A stretch of DNA of 64,000 nt from Macrolepiota albuminosa. Taxonomy: Eukaryota > Basidiomycota > Agaricomycetes > Agaricales > Agaricaceae. The notes below the pieces were generated by a model, which was not told the DNA's origin, did no database searches, and worked only from the letters and a program-made list of their open reading frames with translations. Positions 43,079 through 53,665 of the stretch are shown here, piece after piece. The position numbers and the translations under genes were made by a program. The stretch spans positions 434,001-498,000 of the forward strand of contig JAMWFC010000111.1 in NCBI GenBank assembly GCA_027475525.1. Reading direction: 5' to 3'. Positions within the stretch are counted from its first letter, which is position 1. Every line of letters starts with the position of its first letter.

Positions 43079-45297
43079 ATGCCAACCTCGTCGCCGTCCC
43101 CCATGGCGCTCAACATAGCCTCCCCAGTGCCCTCAATGTTCTCCAAACGCAAGCCCCATGCACCTCCTTCGTCCGCCGCCTCCTACCTATCTGCTCTTTC
43201 CCAGGCAGATGCCCGTGCCCGCAACAACAGGACCCCCACCGCCACCCCACCTCTTTCCACGTCGTCCTCGATAACCTCGTCTTCTGAGGACACTGTGCTT
43301 CATGAGTATGAGATTGATAACACCGACGGCCTCTCTCTTCCTGCCCGCCCGCCTACCTCTGAACAATTTTTTACAACAGTTCACACAGAGTTCGGTCATT
43401 GTGCCAACCAAAAATATCGACTTGACTCGAAGCATACACCTGGGGAGCCTCTACCGGAAATTCTCGAGCAAGACCCGCCATATTATATCCTTTTGTCGAC
43501 ATATATTAGCTACCTTATACTCATCGTCATTGGCCATATACGAGATTTTGTCGGAAAAAGGATTAATCCAAAATATTATACCCATTTGGTCCCTCGAAAT
43601 GTAAGTTTGTTCGTCTCAGCTGGCACACCGGACGATGAAACTAAAAAATGTTTTGCATCGCTCCACTTGTTTTAACTGTGTCACACCTTGTCCTTTTTTG
43701 CTGACTTGACCTCAACTGACTTGACTTTCAGGGTTATGCCCCACTGAATTCTGATTTCGACTCATTTTACACTCGCCGTCTCAAGAAGCGCATGGACGAA
43801 TGTTTCTCCCAGCCTGTCACTGGCGTTGCTGGTCGCACCATTGTCCTCCTCGACCGTATTTCTCCCGACTACAATCACACACATATCCTGACCGGGACGC
43901 GCACGCGTGCTCTAAACATTTCTTCGTACAACTATCTCGGTTTCGCTCAAGCACGCGGCGGCTGTGCTGATGCCGTCGAGGAGTCCATCCGTCGTTACGG
44001 CGTGTCTACGTGCGGTGCACGGTTACAAGGTGGCTCTGTTGACCTTCACACCACTGCGGAAGCCCTCGTCGCCCAATTTGTTGGCATGGAAGACGCACTC
44101 ATCAGCTCCATGGGCTTCGCGACTAACTCAGCGATCATTCCAGCACTTGCAGGCAAGGGTTGTCTAGTCATTTCGGACGAACTCAACCATGCATCCATTC
44201 GATTTGGCGCACGTCTGAGCGGCGCAAATGTTCGCGTCTTCAAACATAACGATATGGAGAGCCTGGAGGCGCTTCTGAGAGAAGTCATTAGCCAGGGTCA
44301 GCCCAAGACCCATAGACCATGGAAAAAAATCTTGTTGATTGTGGAAGGCTTATTCAGTATGGAAGGCACACTTTGCAACCTGCCAGGGTTACTCAGACTC
44401 AAAAAGAGATACAAGGTTGGGATTAATTAATGCCTCACAGTCTCCTCCTGACTGACGCTGCTCAAGTTTTACCTTTATGTAGATGAAGCACACTCCATCG
44501 GTGCTCTCGGCTCTCATGGTCGTGGTGTTGCCGACTATTTCGGAGTCGATCCCCGCGGCATTGATATTCTCATGGGCACCTTCACCAAGTCATTCGGAGC
44601 AGCAGGCGGGTACATAGCCGGGAATAAGACCCTAATTGACCATCTCCGTATCCATGGGCATCTCGGTGCATACGCGGAAGCTATGACGCCGCCCGTGCTA
44701 ACCCAAATTATCGCAAGTATGGCAAGTATCATGGGTATTGCTATCCCCAACACACCCGTTGATAACTCCCCTGCCGTAATCATGCAATATCAACAACAAC
44801 AACTTGAATTACGCGGCGTCAAACCCGTCCATCCTGGCCCCGCGCCGCCTTCTGCACTCCCACACTGGTTGACTCTGCCAACACCGCTAGCGAGCGGTGC
44901 GGAAGGCAGGGAGCGCCTTAGGAGACTGGCATTCAATTCGCGATATTTGCATCGGGGCTTGAAGAAGTTGGGTTTCATTACGTACGGACACCACTCATCG
45001 CCCATTGTTCCACTGCTGTTGTTCAATCCGGGAAAGATGTGCATGTTTCATCGGATGATGAAGGATAGGCAGACACCTATTATTGTGGTTGTCGTAGCGT
45101 ATCCTGCGACACCGCTCGTGACGAGCCGTGTCAGGTTTTGTGTGAGTGCGGCGCACACAAAGGAAGATATAGATACGGTCCTCAAGGCGTGTGATGAGAT
45201 TGGAGATGTACTGGATCTGAAGCACGGACTTTCTCAGAAGGAGAGATGGAGTATAGAACGGGTCATTGAGAATGCGGTTGAGCTCGCATCGCTTTGA
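43079..45297 (+). CDS. LCB2: serine palmitoyltransferase subunit LCB2
   Basis: This PLP-dependent subunit condenses serine with palmitoyl-CoA, the first step of sphingolipid synthesis, at the ER with LCB1. A Ser/Pro-rich N-terminus leads to a TM helix (YYILLSTYISYLILIVIGHI). The catalytic domain has SSYNYLGFA, GVSTCGARLQGGSVDLH, SDELNHASIRFGARL, DEAHSIGALGSHGRGV and the lysine motif GTFTKSFGAAGGY that sets LCB2 apart from LCB1. It ends KERWSIERVIENAVELASL. Three exons: 43079 to about 43599, about 43733 to 44415, and about 44468-45297. A Gln/Pro-rich insertion follows PVDNSPAVIMQYQ. ATG at 43079-43081. Intact. Confidence 0.93.
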
Positions 45298-45748
45298 GGG
45301 CGGCATTGAGCCACGCGCGGGGATGTTATCTAGTAAATACATTTGTTACGCACACATGTAGTAGTTGGCTGTTGATGCCTAGAGATACCCTTTATTCAGG
45401 TTATGGATTCGAAGATCCAGGATTCCACAATGCATGTGGCTTGTGATTGGCTAGAATGATTCTGGGTGATGAATTGTTCCCATGGCCCACTCTGGACCCT
45501 AAGCAGGAATATAAAGACAGGAAAACAGAGAAGATCATTATGGACGTGTGAGGGCCGCCGTCGCAATCTTCAAGTATGAGCACTGCGCCCGGCTACCCCC
45601 GGCCAAGGCGCAAATAATGAAAACTCAAAAAACTCTCTAACGTCATTTACGTCTTCCTTGAACATTCTTGCACGAGCAGTTTCTTCATCTGACGCCACAG
45701 AAAAGTCTTCATATTCAATCCTTATCTCATAGACATTCCTTAGACACA
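45298..45748. other. intergenic, LCB2 to GNA1
   Basis: 450 bp that should carry the LCB2 terminator and GNA1 promoter. No gene. Confidence 0.5.
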
Positions 45749-46483
45749 ATGGCTGCTCCCACTTCATCCACGTCGTTCACTCCTGATGAGGCTCTGGATC
45801 TCCTTTTTTCTCCTAACCTCATTTCTTGCGAAGTCAAGAATGCTCTGCATCCCGACGTCCATGTATGTACTCAGCGTCATCGCCCACACAGCTTAGCTCT
45901 CACTGCCTTTTCCTTCATCTACAGATCCGCCCTCTGGCATCAACCGACTACCGGCGCGGCCATCTCCAAGTATTGTCCGTGCTCACCTCGGCACCTGATA
46001 CAGGCGAAGAGGCCTGGCGTGCCCATTTCAATTTCTTGCGCGATTCAGAGAGGACGTACTACACGGTAGTCATTATCGACAAAGCGTCAGATCTGATCGT
46101 TGGCGTAGGCACGGTCTTCCTTGAGCGCAAGTTCCAACGTGGAATTAGCTGTGTTGGTCACATTGAAGATATTGCGGTCGACGAGAGGCAACAGGGGAAA
46201 AAGTTGGGCTTGAGAATTATCCAGGCGTTGACCTACATCAGCGAGAACAGCGGTGCTTACAAGACGATACTGAATTGCAGCGACAAGAACATACGTGAGT
46301 TTTCCTTACTTTGTACTCGTTGTTTGGCTATAACTAATAATTCTCTCTTCAGCCTTCTATCAGAAGTGTGGATATGAGAAGAAGGAGAACGAAATGGTAT
46401 GCTTATTCTATCCTTCGGAGTCATTCTAACACGTTCGACAGGCTCGCTATACTCCTGTGTGCGCTCACTCCCCCAAACTCTGA
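45749..46483 (+). CDS. GNA1: glucosamine 6-phosphate N-acetyltransferase
   Basis: This GNAT enzyme transfers acetyl from acetyl-CoA to glucosamine 6-phosphate on the way to UDP-GlcNAc and chitin. The spliced protein starts MAAPTSSTSFTPDEALDLLF, then IRPLASTDYRRGHLQVLSVL, TYYTVVIIDKASDLIVGVGT, and the acetyl-CoA loop region HIEDIAVDERQQGKKLGLRI (Q/RxxGxx pattern). After IQALTYIS and LNCSDKN comes PFYQKCGYEKKENEM. Introns interrupt after HPDVH (45864), after the NCSDKN exon near 46292, and near 46396. The last exon gives ARYTPVCAHSPKL, slightly unusual for the family. ATG 45749-45751. Confidence 0.87.
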
Positions 46484-46946
46484 CTGTTGCTACCTTCTCT
46501 GGCAGAATGATAGTAACCTGGACTATGTACACTACCCTTTACACTTTAGACGACCTGCGGACAGAATTTCTCCGGATAGTCCTTTTAGTTTTTTGAATAC
46601 ACGAATTAGATCGACAACTTTCGTACAACTCATGAAAGACATATTAGTCTGTCTCTTAACAAAGAAGCAGATGATATCTGAGAAGAAAGGGAGCTTGTAA
46701 TTCTGGATATACCTCGTCGACTAGACAAGATGAAGAAAACGCTTATATTCCAGAAAATTTGCCTGATCCTTTACAGCCACCTTCTCCGCGTGCTTGTTAC
46801 GACAAGAACAGTGACCGGGATCGACTCCAGATCGAATGTTATCGGAGGTCCGGAACAACATTCGTCGAAATTTATCACAAGGTTGATTTCCTCCTTCAAC
46901 CATCAGAAGCGTATATCCTTTCTACTGGTGAACGATTCAAAGTGCC
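46484..46946. other. intergenic, GNA1 to PEX19
   Basis: 460 bp. An open frame at 46759-47013 has no recognised domain and overlaps the PEX19 start; I treat it as chance. Confidence 0.45.
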
Positions 46947-48120
46947 ATGTCTGCATCCAAAAATCCATCCGTATCTCATGTCCTGGATCCAGAAGACAAT
47001 TTTGATGATTTAGATGGTACGCTGACTTGCCAAGTTTTCTAACGACTCCGACTAATTCTTCAGTTACTTCTGACTATCTTTCATCATCCTAAGATGTACT
47101 GGAGCAATTCAACCAACCGCGTTCAAGCACAGCTGAACTACCACCTACGAGCACCGTATCAGAGCCCCCGCGCGCGAGCACGAGTGCTAACGTGGTGCCC
47201 GAGTCTGATCTTATGTCTGACGAATTCGCAAAGGAGCTGGCGGATGGTATGGCCAACCTCATGCGCGAGATCGCAGGGTCTGGATCTATGCCTAATCATG
47301 AGGAGAAGGGGCAAGACGCGGAGGCGAATCCTGAGATTAATGAAGAGCAACGACGAGCGTTAAAGGCTGCATGGGAGGCAATGTTGATAGAGGGACTGGG
47401 TGAGCCTGGGGCCGAGGATAAATCTAAGGATAAGGATGGTGGAAGATTCCAAGAAACAATTAAGAAGGCGATGGACAAGCTGAAGGAGAGTGAGGATAAT
47501 GTTCGAGTACGTGGCGCTTCGTGTGTCTCTCTCGCTGGACTCATGAGGCAAATCAACTAGAGCTCAACATCCAAACCCGGTTCTGGGGGATCTGAGGATG
47601 AACTAGCAGAACTATTGGCGAAGTTTGGGAAGGACGCAGGGTCGGAGGAAGACATGACCAACTTCCTCGAGAGCATGATGGGCCAACTTATGAGCAAGGA
47701 GATTCTATATGAACCGCTCAAGGAGCTCTCAGATTCAGTGCGTTCATCTACTTTCTATTTTGTATTCGCAAGATATTTGACACAGTTCCGATTCCGTGCA
47801 GTTCCCTCCATACCTCGCTAAAACCGATATACCCCCAGATGACCGAAAACGTTACGAGCAGCAACTAATTTGTGTGCGCAAAATTCTCGCTGAATTTGAT
47901 AAACCGGCATACAAAGACGACGACCCGGTCTGTTCAAAGACAATAGCAGATCTTATGGCACAGGTAAATACATATAACTCCTCAGAATTGAGACAGGTTA
48001 CTTGATTTCTTGAACTAGATGCAAGAATTCGGTCAGCCTCCCTCCGAAGTAATGGGTCCCCTACCACCTGGCCTCGATTTTAGCGGGGATAAGTTGCCTG
48101 ACGACTGTGTGATTGCATGA
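46947..48120 (+). CDS. PEX19: peroxin PEX19, farnesylated import receptor
   Basis: PEX19 binds peroxisomal membrane proteins in the cytosol and delivers them to PEX3. It starts MSASKNPSVSHVLDPEDNFD, with DLDDVLEQFNQP near the N-terminus, then DEFAKELADGMANLMREIAG, a Lys/Asp-rich linker, DMTNFLESMMGQLMSKEILY, PLKELSD and FPPYL..IPPDDRKRYEQQ. The C-terminus ends DDCVIA, a CaaX box for farnesylation. About five exons; the first intron (GTACGC..CTAAG) splits DLDD-VLEQ. All key regions are present and the gene looks intact. It converges with the SNARE gene. Confidence 0.9.
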
Positions 48121-48398
48121 GGTAGGAAGAAGTGTGGATCTAGCTCTCATATCACTATAGATTGCCTAGACGTGGGTCAAAATCGTGATAACTTTACTGA
48201 CAGAGTGGGCAAGCATTTGGAAGTTGAACGTTGAAATCCCGAGTTGACACTTATGTCACAGCACGTAGGACACATAGTAGCAGGCACAAAGTCTGATTAG
48301 AATAATATATCATAAGAATCACTATCTGCGTTTTCAGTGAGACTATTGCAAGTGGAATTTAGAAGAAAACAAAACTCACCTGGGTATATGACCAAAAA
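48121..48398. terminator. convergent 3' flank, PEX19 and SNARE gene
   Basis: 278 bp between two converging stop codons must hold both poly(A) signals. AATAATATATC near 48300 could serve; no precise site is claimed. Confidence 0.3.
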
Positions 48399-48852
48399 TC
48401 ATACAATCACTGCCGGAGTAGGCCACCACCAATGATATAGCTTTGTCAAAATCCAGAACGTTATAAACACCACAACAATAAGCATCGCTATCCGGAAACT
48501 CTTCAAGTGTCCTTCGCCAATACCGAACGCCCGCGCAGCACGATCCGACGCCTGCGTCAGCGTGTTGCCAAATTCATTGAAACGGTTGCTCTGTGTCGCC
48601 GATGAATGCCTTTGCACAACGAATTATATAGATATTTATTTGCGCACTGTTTCGTCAAGCATAGAATTCTGCCTCTCTACATCGTCATGTATGTCATTTG
48701 TAACCTATGCAATAATATCAGTCAGATGTGAATATGGGCCGAAGAAAGCGACGCACCCCACGCAACGTCCGAATCTTGGAGTGAAGTTGCTCAAGTCTTT
48801 GATCGTTCTGTGACTCGTACGTGTCCTCGACGCGGGCTCTGGATGTCGACAT
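48399..48852 (-). CDS. Bet1/Sft1-type Qc-SNARE
   Basis: This small tail-anchored SNARE acts in ER-Golgi or intra-Golgi fusion. Three exons give a protein starting MSTSRARVEDTYESQNDQRL, then EQLHSKIRTLRG, VTNDIHDDVERQNSMLDET, NRFNEFGNTLTQASDRAARA, and a C-terminal membrane anchor RIAMLIVVVFITFWILTKLY. The heptad layer pattern with a central Gln (ERQNSML) fits a Qc helix. The last intron (GTGCGC..ACAG) joins DET to SNRFNEF in phase. Bet1 and Sft1 cannot be separated with confidence. Start 48850-48852. Confidence 0.75.
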
Positions 48853-49186
48853 GGAAGGTTGTCAAATGCAGGTTGCATTCCTGGGAGCCATTGTGACTGT
48901 GACGCTGATGTGACGACGGAAATCCTTTTGGTCGTATTTATTCTTTTTTTTTTTTTTGGAGTAGCATTTAGCTCAGGAGCCGACGCCCTCGGCGAGACTC
49001 CCAACCCGCTATGCTGCTCACCCAGAACTGAAACCAGGTTCATCTGCTAGAGAGGCAGCTTGATGTCTTCTCTGCAAGGAAATGCCTTTATGCACGCATG
49101 TGGGGCTAGGGTCCATGGGGTATTGTATTAACTGACATTGCTCCTATCCGGCCCACTACCCACTAAAACCCCACTCTCTGTGTCTT
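48853..49186. other. SNARE promoter side, nothing else supported
   Basis: It contains a T-run near 48945 and no recognised gene. It marks the boundary to the second repeat zone. Confidence 0.45.
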
Positions 49187-49340
49187 TCTCAATTTCTTTT
49201 AGCTCTGTTAGATCTATGACTCCTGTATCCTTCCATGTATCTATTACTATCTGTGGGGGGATGTCTCAATTTCTTTTAGCTCTGTTAGATCTATGACTCC
49301 TGTATCCTTCCATGTATCTATTACTATCTGTGGGGGGATG
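49187..49340. repeat. 77-bp perfect tandem duplication D
   Basis: Copies at 49187-49263 and 49264-49340 are identical. It lies in the LINE remnant. Confidence 0.92.
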
Positions 49341-49682
49341 GCTTTCTTTCCTAGTTCTCTGTTGGTAAACTTCACATCCAGCTCGGCTCTGTCTAGGAGA
49401 ACTTTATTCCATTTATTTACTACTTCGAGCAGGGCATGGGGGCTGTCATTGTTTGTTATCACCCTTTCACATCTTATCCATATGAAATATGGAGCCTCTA
49501 AGATTAGAATTTTGTTCAGGTGGGTTATGTCTGGTGAGAAATTTCCTTCACGGTTCTTTATTCTTGTCAGTAGGCTACTTAGTATGGTGGACACACTCTG
49601 TTTGGGAAGTGTCATTCCTGTTTCATTCCTCCAGACACGTCTTACCCTGTCCCAAACTATTTCTTGGCCTACACATGAGCAT
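49187..49682 (-). pseudogene. C-terminal remnant of a LINE ORF2, interrupted by an LTR
   Basis: On the minus strand: CSCVGQEIVWDRVRRVWRNE, then LPKQSVSTILSS, ILILEAPYFIWIRCERVI, and VNKWNKVLLDRAELDVKFTN with IPPQIVIDTWKD. This matches the tail of basidiomycete LINE polyproteins (compare 29888-30530). The open frame runs on to 49774, but the part beyond 49682 is LTR sequence. The codons before the LTR resume at about 50657 (KSEC). A 77-bp duplication sits at its 3' end. Confidence 0.7.
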
Positions 49683-50653
49683 TGATAGGACTCTACACAG
49701 GTTAGGTGCATCAACGGCAGGCTCGGCATCAGCTCTGGAAACCTTGCTGCACTTGTTTCGAACTTGGCGCACACATTTTATCCATTTTAAGCCATTTTCA
49801 ATGGCCACACATGACAAGAGACGTACCCAATCAGTGATAGCGCCGACGGCAGCAGGAATGACAAGTGACAGCAGGCAACATGCCATCAGCAAGCATTGAC
49901 AGATGGCATCACTGAGGCAGCACGTGGTCTCACTAGCTGGCAGCAGTGCTTACAAGTTAGAATGATGGTATTTCTCTGTGACTGACAGCTTGGCGTTTCA
50001 CCTTGGCACCTGGCATTGCCTAGCACCTTCTCATTATTTGGACAGACAGTATTTTTGTTAACCTCTCAATATTTAGTTTAATGCACGGCGACTACTTACA
50101 CTCTTTCCAATTTGCCGCTCCTTGGCGACGCTTAGTTGTTTAGTGACGGTGAACTTATCTTCACTATAAATATTTACCGTTGTCGTCAGTTAGAAACAGA
50201 ACAGAGTACCCCACTTTACACCCCTCAGTTCACCCTATGGTTCAGATTTCTTTTGAGCTGACTAAGTTCATAGTCGCCAACTGTCTGGACACTCTTAGCC
50301 TGCTTGCTGCAGTTACGCTTATAGAACCTATGCGCCCAGCACTTACGGCAGGCATCACGCAGCTTAGTCGTTGCTAAGCCTCTTTTCTCCTTCCTGTGTC
50401 CCCTTGCCGCATTTAACCGTGTTCATCCTCCTACTCTTTTAGGTGCATTTTGTCATTGGCGCAACTTCCTTACTGCATTTCCTTGCCGACTATCATTACC
50501 GACTTCCACCTAACCTTGCTGTTTAACTCTTTTTCAGACTTGTTCTCTGGGAACTGCCCAGGACTCTCTCAATCTTAGCATGCCCAACACATTTTTACAC
50601 AGGTCAGTAGCCGTAAACCGTATCTGCTACTGATCTACTTTTGGGCATCATCA
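49683..50653 (+). repeat. solo LTR related to the left-end Gypsy element
   Basis: It starts TGATAGGACTC and ends GGGCATCATCA, matching the ends and much of the interior of the LTR at 6659-7702 in reverse complement. It is flanked by a GCAT target duplication (49679-49682 and 50654-50657; AGCAT if the last A is shared). A TATAAAT box is near 50165. It carries several TTGGCG, TTGCCG and TTACCG words. It inserted into the LINE remnant. Confidence 0.85.
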
Positions 50654-50657
50654 GCAT

Positions 50658-51581
50658 TCAGACTTATTTATAATCTGTGTAAAAGGAGGAGGGTGGATAA
50701 TAACAAAAATATACTATGTCGTGGTACTATGAGCATTGAGAAATGAGAAAGAACTAAGTAAGTAGAAAACCCACCTAGAGAGCAAGCGTTGAGATTAGGA
50801 AAAGAATACCAATGTCTCAACTTGCTCCCTAGTGGGTGAGCATGTGAGTCCCACAACTCTGTGCACATTGGCCTCATGAAAGTTTTATTTTAACACAGTA
50901 AAAGTGAGTACCAAGGGTGACAAGTGTTTTTGAAGGCCTCTGCATGCTAGGGAACCCTTCCATTCTCACTCATGTCCTTCACTTTCTTGGCTGGAGGTTG
51001 ATCTCAGCATGATGCCAGGGTCTGGCAGATGCTGTGCTGGGGTCAGTATAACCAACAGTCTCAGACATCCTGGGTGGTGCTATCTTTTGTCCATCACCTT
51101 CCTCATTGCCCATCAAGGTGAGTGCATTTCTTCTCTCTCACTTCACTCATCACCACAGCCTTGCTGTATTTAACCTTCCTCATTGCCCATCAAGGTGAGT
51201 GCATTTCTTCTCTCTCACTTCACTCATCACCACAGCCTTGCTGTATTTATTATCTTCCTTTCTTCAATTCACATGTTATTTTCATCCACTGATGGTGAGA
51301 CCCATCTTATGGCCATCTGATAAGCTATTGCTTACCTCTCACAGAATCTATGATAAGCAGGTTGTGTTGGCTTCCTGCTCACAGTCTCTGTGCCAGTATT
51401 CTATTAGTATATTTATAATATCATTCATCAACCCTCTCACCTCACTCTGTAAATACTGTAGCTAGCTGGTAGCTTTCACTTCTATTTGTCAATATATGAA
51501 GGTCACATAATCATGTGATCAGTTCAGTGCTACCAAATATTGATAAATTTTCACAATTCACTGCAGAAGACAGGAGGATAA
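50658..51581. other. repeat-zone DNA, no gene recognised
   Basis: It contains a few codons of the LINE remnant at its left edge, a 77-bp duplication at 51096-51249, and AT-rich spacer up to the chromodomain element. No supported gene. Confidence 0.4.
51096..51249. repeat. 77-bp perfect tandem duplication E
   Basis: Copies at 51096-51172 and 51173-51249 are identical. It lies in noncoding repeat-zone DNA. Confidence 0.92.
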
Positions 51582-52080
51582 TGTCAGGGGACTCCTCATT
51601 TCTTCCTTTTCTCACTCCTTATCTCTTCACTCTCCTTCCATTCATTCTCTTATTTCTTCTGACATTATTTCATTTTACTGTTTCTATTCTTTCAACACTA
51701 TCTGTTAGTACTACTCTCAGCCCTTGAGATGCTCTGGTTCTTTAGCCACTATTCAGACAAGTGTGGGCCCACTCAGCACCACTTCCAGACCGCTTATATA
51801 AGCCAGAGTTTGCCAGAGTTTGCCCCTTATTTGTACAAGTGTTTGTGTAGGCAATTTTTGAGTTTTTAAGGTTTTGTTGTACTGTACAGTTGTTTCCCAT
51901 GCTTCAGAGGCCCCAGAAGCGTCCAACCTGGCATAGGGAATCCCTAGACTTGTTCTCTTTGGATCTCTCTCTGCCAGGTGAGTAGCTACCTTGATATTGT
52001 CAGTATATATTCTAATACACTTTGGATCTCTCTCTGCCAGCTGTGTGACTGAGCCACAGCCTCTAGAGGTCGCCCTTACA
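51582..52080 (+). repeat. 5' LTR of the chromodomain element
   Basis: Begins TGTCAGGGGAC and ends CGCCCTTACA, 499 bp. TATATAAG at 51795 is the likely promoter. AGACTTGTTCT at 51946-51956 is complementary to the putative primer site just outside the LTR. Confidence 0.92.
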
Positions 52081-52178
52081 GCAGAACAAGTCTCTACATT
52101 TGATCTCTCTCTGCCAGCTGTGTGACTGAGCCACAGCCTCTAGAGGTCGCCCTTACAGCAGAACAAGTCTCTACATTT
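52025..52178. repeat. 77-bp perfect tandem duplication F
   Basis: Copies at 52025-52101 and 52102-52178 are identical. It spans the junction between 5' LTR and leader, so the LTR end appears twice. Confidence 0.92.
52083..52093 (+). promoter_or_regulatory. putative self-priming primer-binding site
   Basis: AGAACAAGTCT, two bases after the LTR end, is the exact reverse complement of AGACTTGTTCT inside both LTRs and the solo LTR at 11.9 kb. In Tf1/sushi elements an 11-nt 5' end of the RNA pairs with such a site and primes reverse transcription. No tRNA-like TGG start is present. Confidence 0.65.
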
Positions 52179-52485
52179 CAGTCTGGGAGCCCCCTTCAGC
52201 CTGCTTGAGCCCTCTCTTGCCCCTTTAGGTCCCTCCCCCACTGGATTACTCCCTGCCCCTCTGTTGCTTCTATGACCCAACCAGCCCCCTCAGACACTCC
52301 CCTGGACACTTCTGCCCCTCAGGATGATGCCTGTGGTTGCTTGCTTGCTCTGGAGACTCAGGTGCAGACTACTCAAGCTTCCCTCACCCTCCACACCACC
52401 GAACTTGCTGGATTATGTCAGGCCACAGACACCATCTCCCATTCCCTTCAGGCCCTCTTAGAGCGCCTCCCTCTCACTCCTACCC

Positions 52486-52641
52486 CTCTCCAGGCACCTC
52501 CAGTTAGGGCTGGCACACCCCCAGTCCCTTGCTTTGGGGCCTCCCCTCCAGTTCATGCCAATCTCTCCAGGCACCTCCAGTTAGGGCTGGCACACCCCCA
52601 GTCCCTTGCTTTGGGGCCTCCCCTCCAGTTCATGCCAATCT
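52486..52641. repeat. 77-bp perfect tandem duplication G
   Basis: Copies at 52486-52562 and 52563-52639 are identical, plus 2 bases. In gag; shifts the frame because 77 is not a multiple of 3. Confidence 0.92.
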
Positions 52642-53511
52642 TTCTCGCCTAGCACTCTCAGACGCATTCAATGGTGACCGAGCAATAGGCGAGTGTTTCC
52701 TGCAGTCCTGCATCACCTATATTCAGCTCAGTGGTGAGGCTTTTCCCTCTGATGCTCTCAAGATTGCTTGGGTTCTTTCTTACATGAAGTCTGGGTGAGC
52801 TTTGACATACGCACTACGAGTCTTTCGATGCCTTGGAGGAGTGGAGAGTTTTGGAAGTTGGGATCAGTTTGAGAAGGAGTTTTGGACAGAGTTCTTCCCC
52901 TTGGACCCTGCTAAGGTGGCAGCCCTCACTCTCCGAGATCCTCATCGATATGGGCAGGGGAAGCGGACCCTAGATGAGTACATCGACTCCTTCAGAGCTC
53001 TTGCTGAACAGGCCTGTTATCCGGATGGTCTTCAGCTCTGTCTCACCTTCTGAGATGGCCTCCTTCCCTCTCTCATGGACCAGATCAACAGCATGGCTGA
53101 GGGATGACCTGATGACACAAGTATTGAGACCTGGTATCAGGTAGCACGTGATCAGTGGCAGCTCATAGAGTTATGACGTGAGCTCCACCGTGGAACTGCC
53201 CCTTGCTCCACCTCACAGGCATCGTTTTCTGCTTGTCATCCCATCCAGCCCTCCCTTCCATTTCATGCTCCACCCCCAGCTCAGGTACCTGCAGCACATC
53301 CTCTTCCTTTTAGAGTACCTATGGATGTCGATGCCTCTCGTCAACGTTCCTCCCTTCCTCTCCTCTGCTATCGCTGTGGAAAGCCTGGTCACTTTGCTTG
53401 GTATTGTCCCCAGGGGTTAGAGGTGCGCTATCTCTCAGCTTTAGAGCAGGAGGAGCTCCTTCTCCAGCTCCTTGCTGCCCAAGACGTTCGAGGAAACCCC
53501 TCCCCAGATGT

Positions 53512-53665
53512 ACAGACTGAAGCAGAACCTTTGGAGGAGTCCTTGGGTCCTGTGGAAGCTGTAGCAGAACCATTGGATGTGTCCTTTGACAGACTGAAGC
53601 AGAACCTTTGGAGGAGTCCTTGGGTCCTGTGGAAGCTGTAGCAGAACCATTGGATGTGTCCTTTG
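53512..53665. repeat. 77-bp perfect tandem duplication H
   Basis: Copies at 53512-53588 and 53589-53665 are identical. Near the 3' end of gag; shifts the frame. Confidence 0.92.

Noticed and set aside
46759..47013. Frame of 84 codons upstream of PEX19
   Set aside because: It overlaps the PEX19 start in another phase and has no domain; likely chance.
49683..49774. N-terminal 30 codons of the LINE frame
   Set aside because: Comparison with the left-end Gypsy LTR shows that this part is LTR sequence read through by chance.
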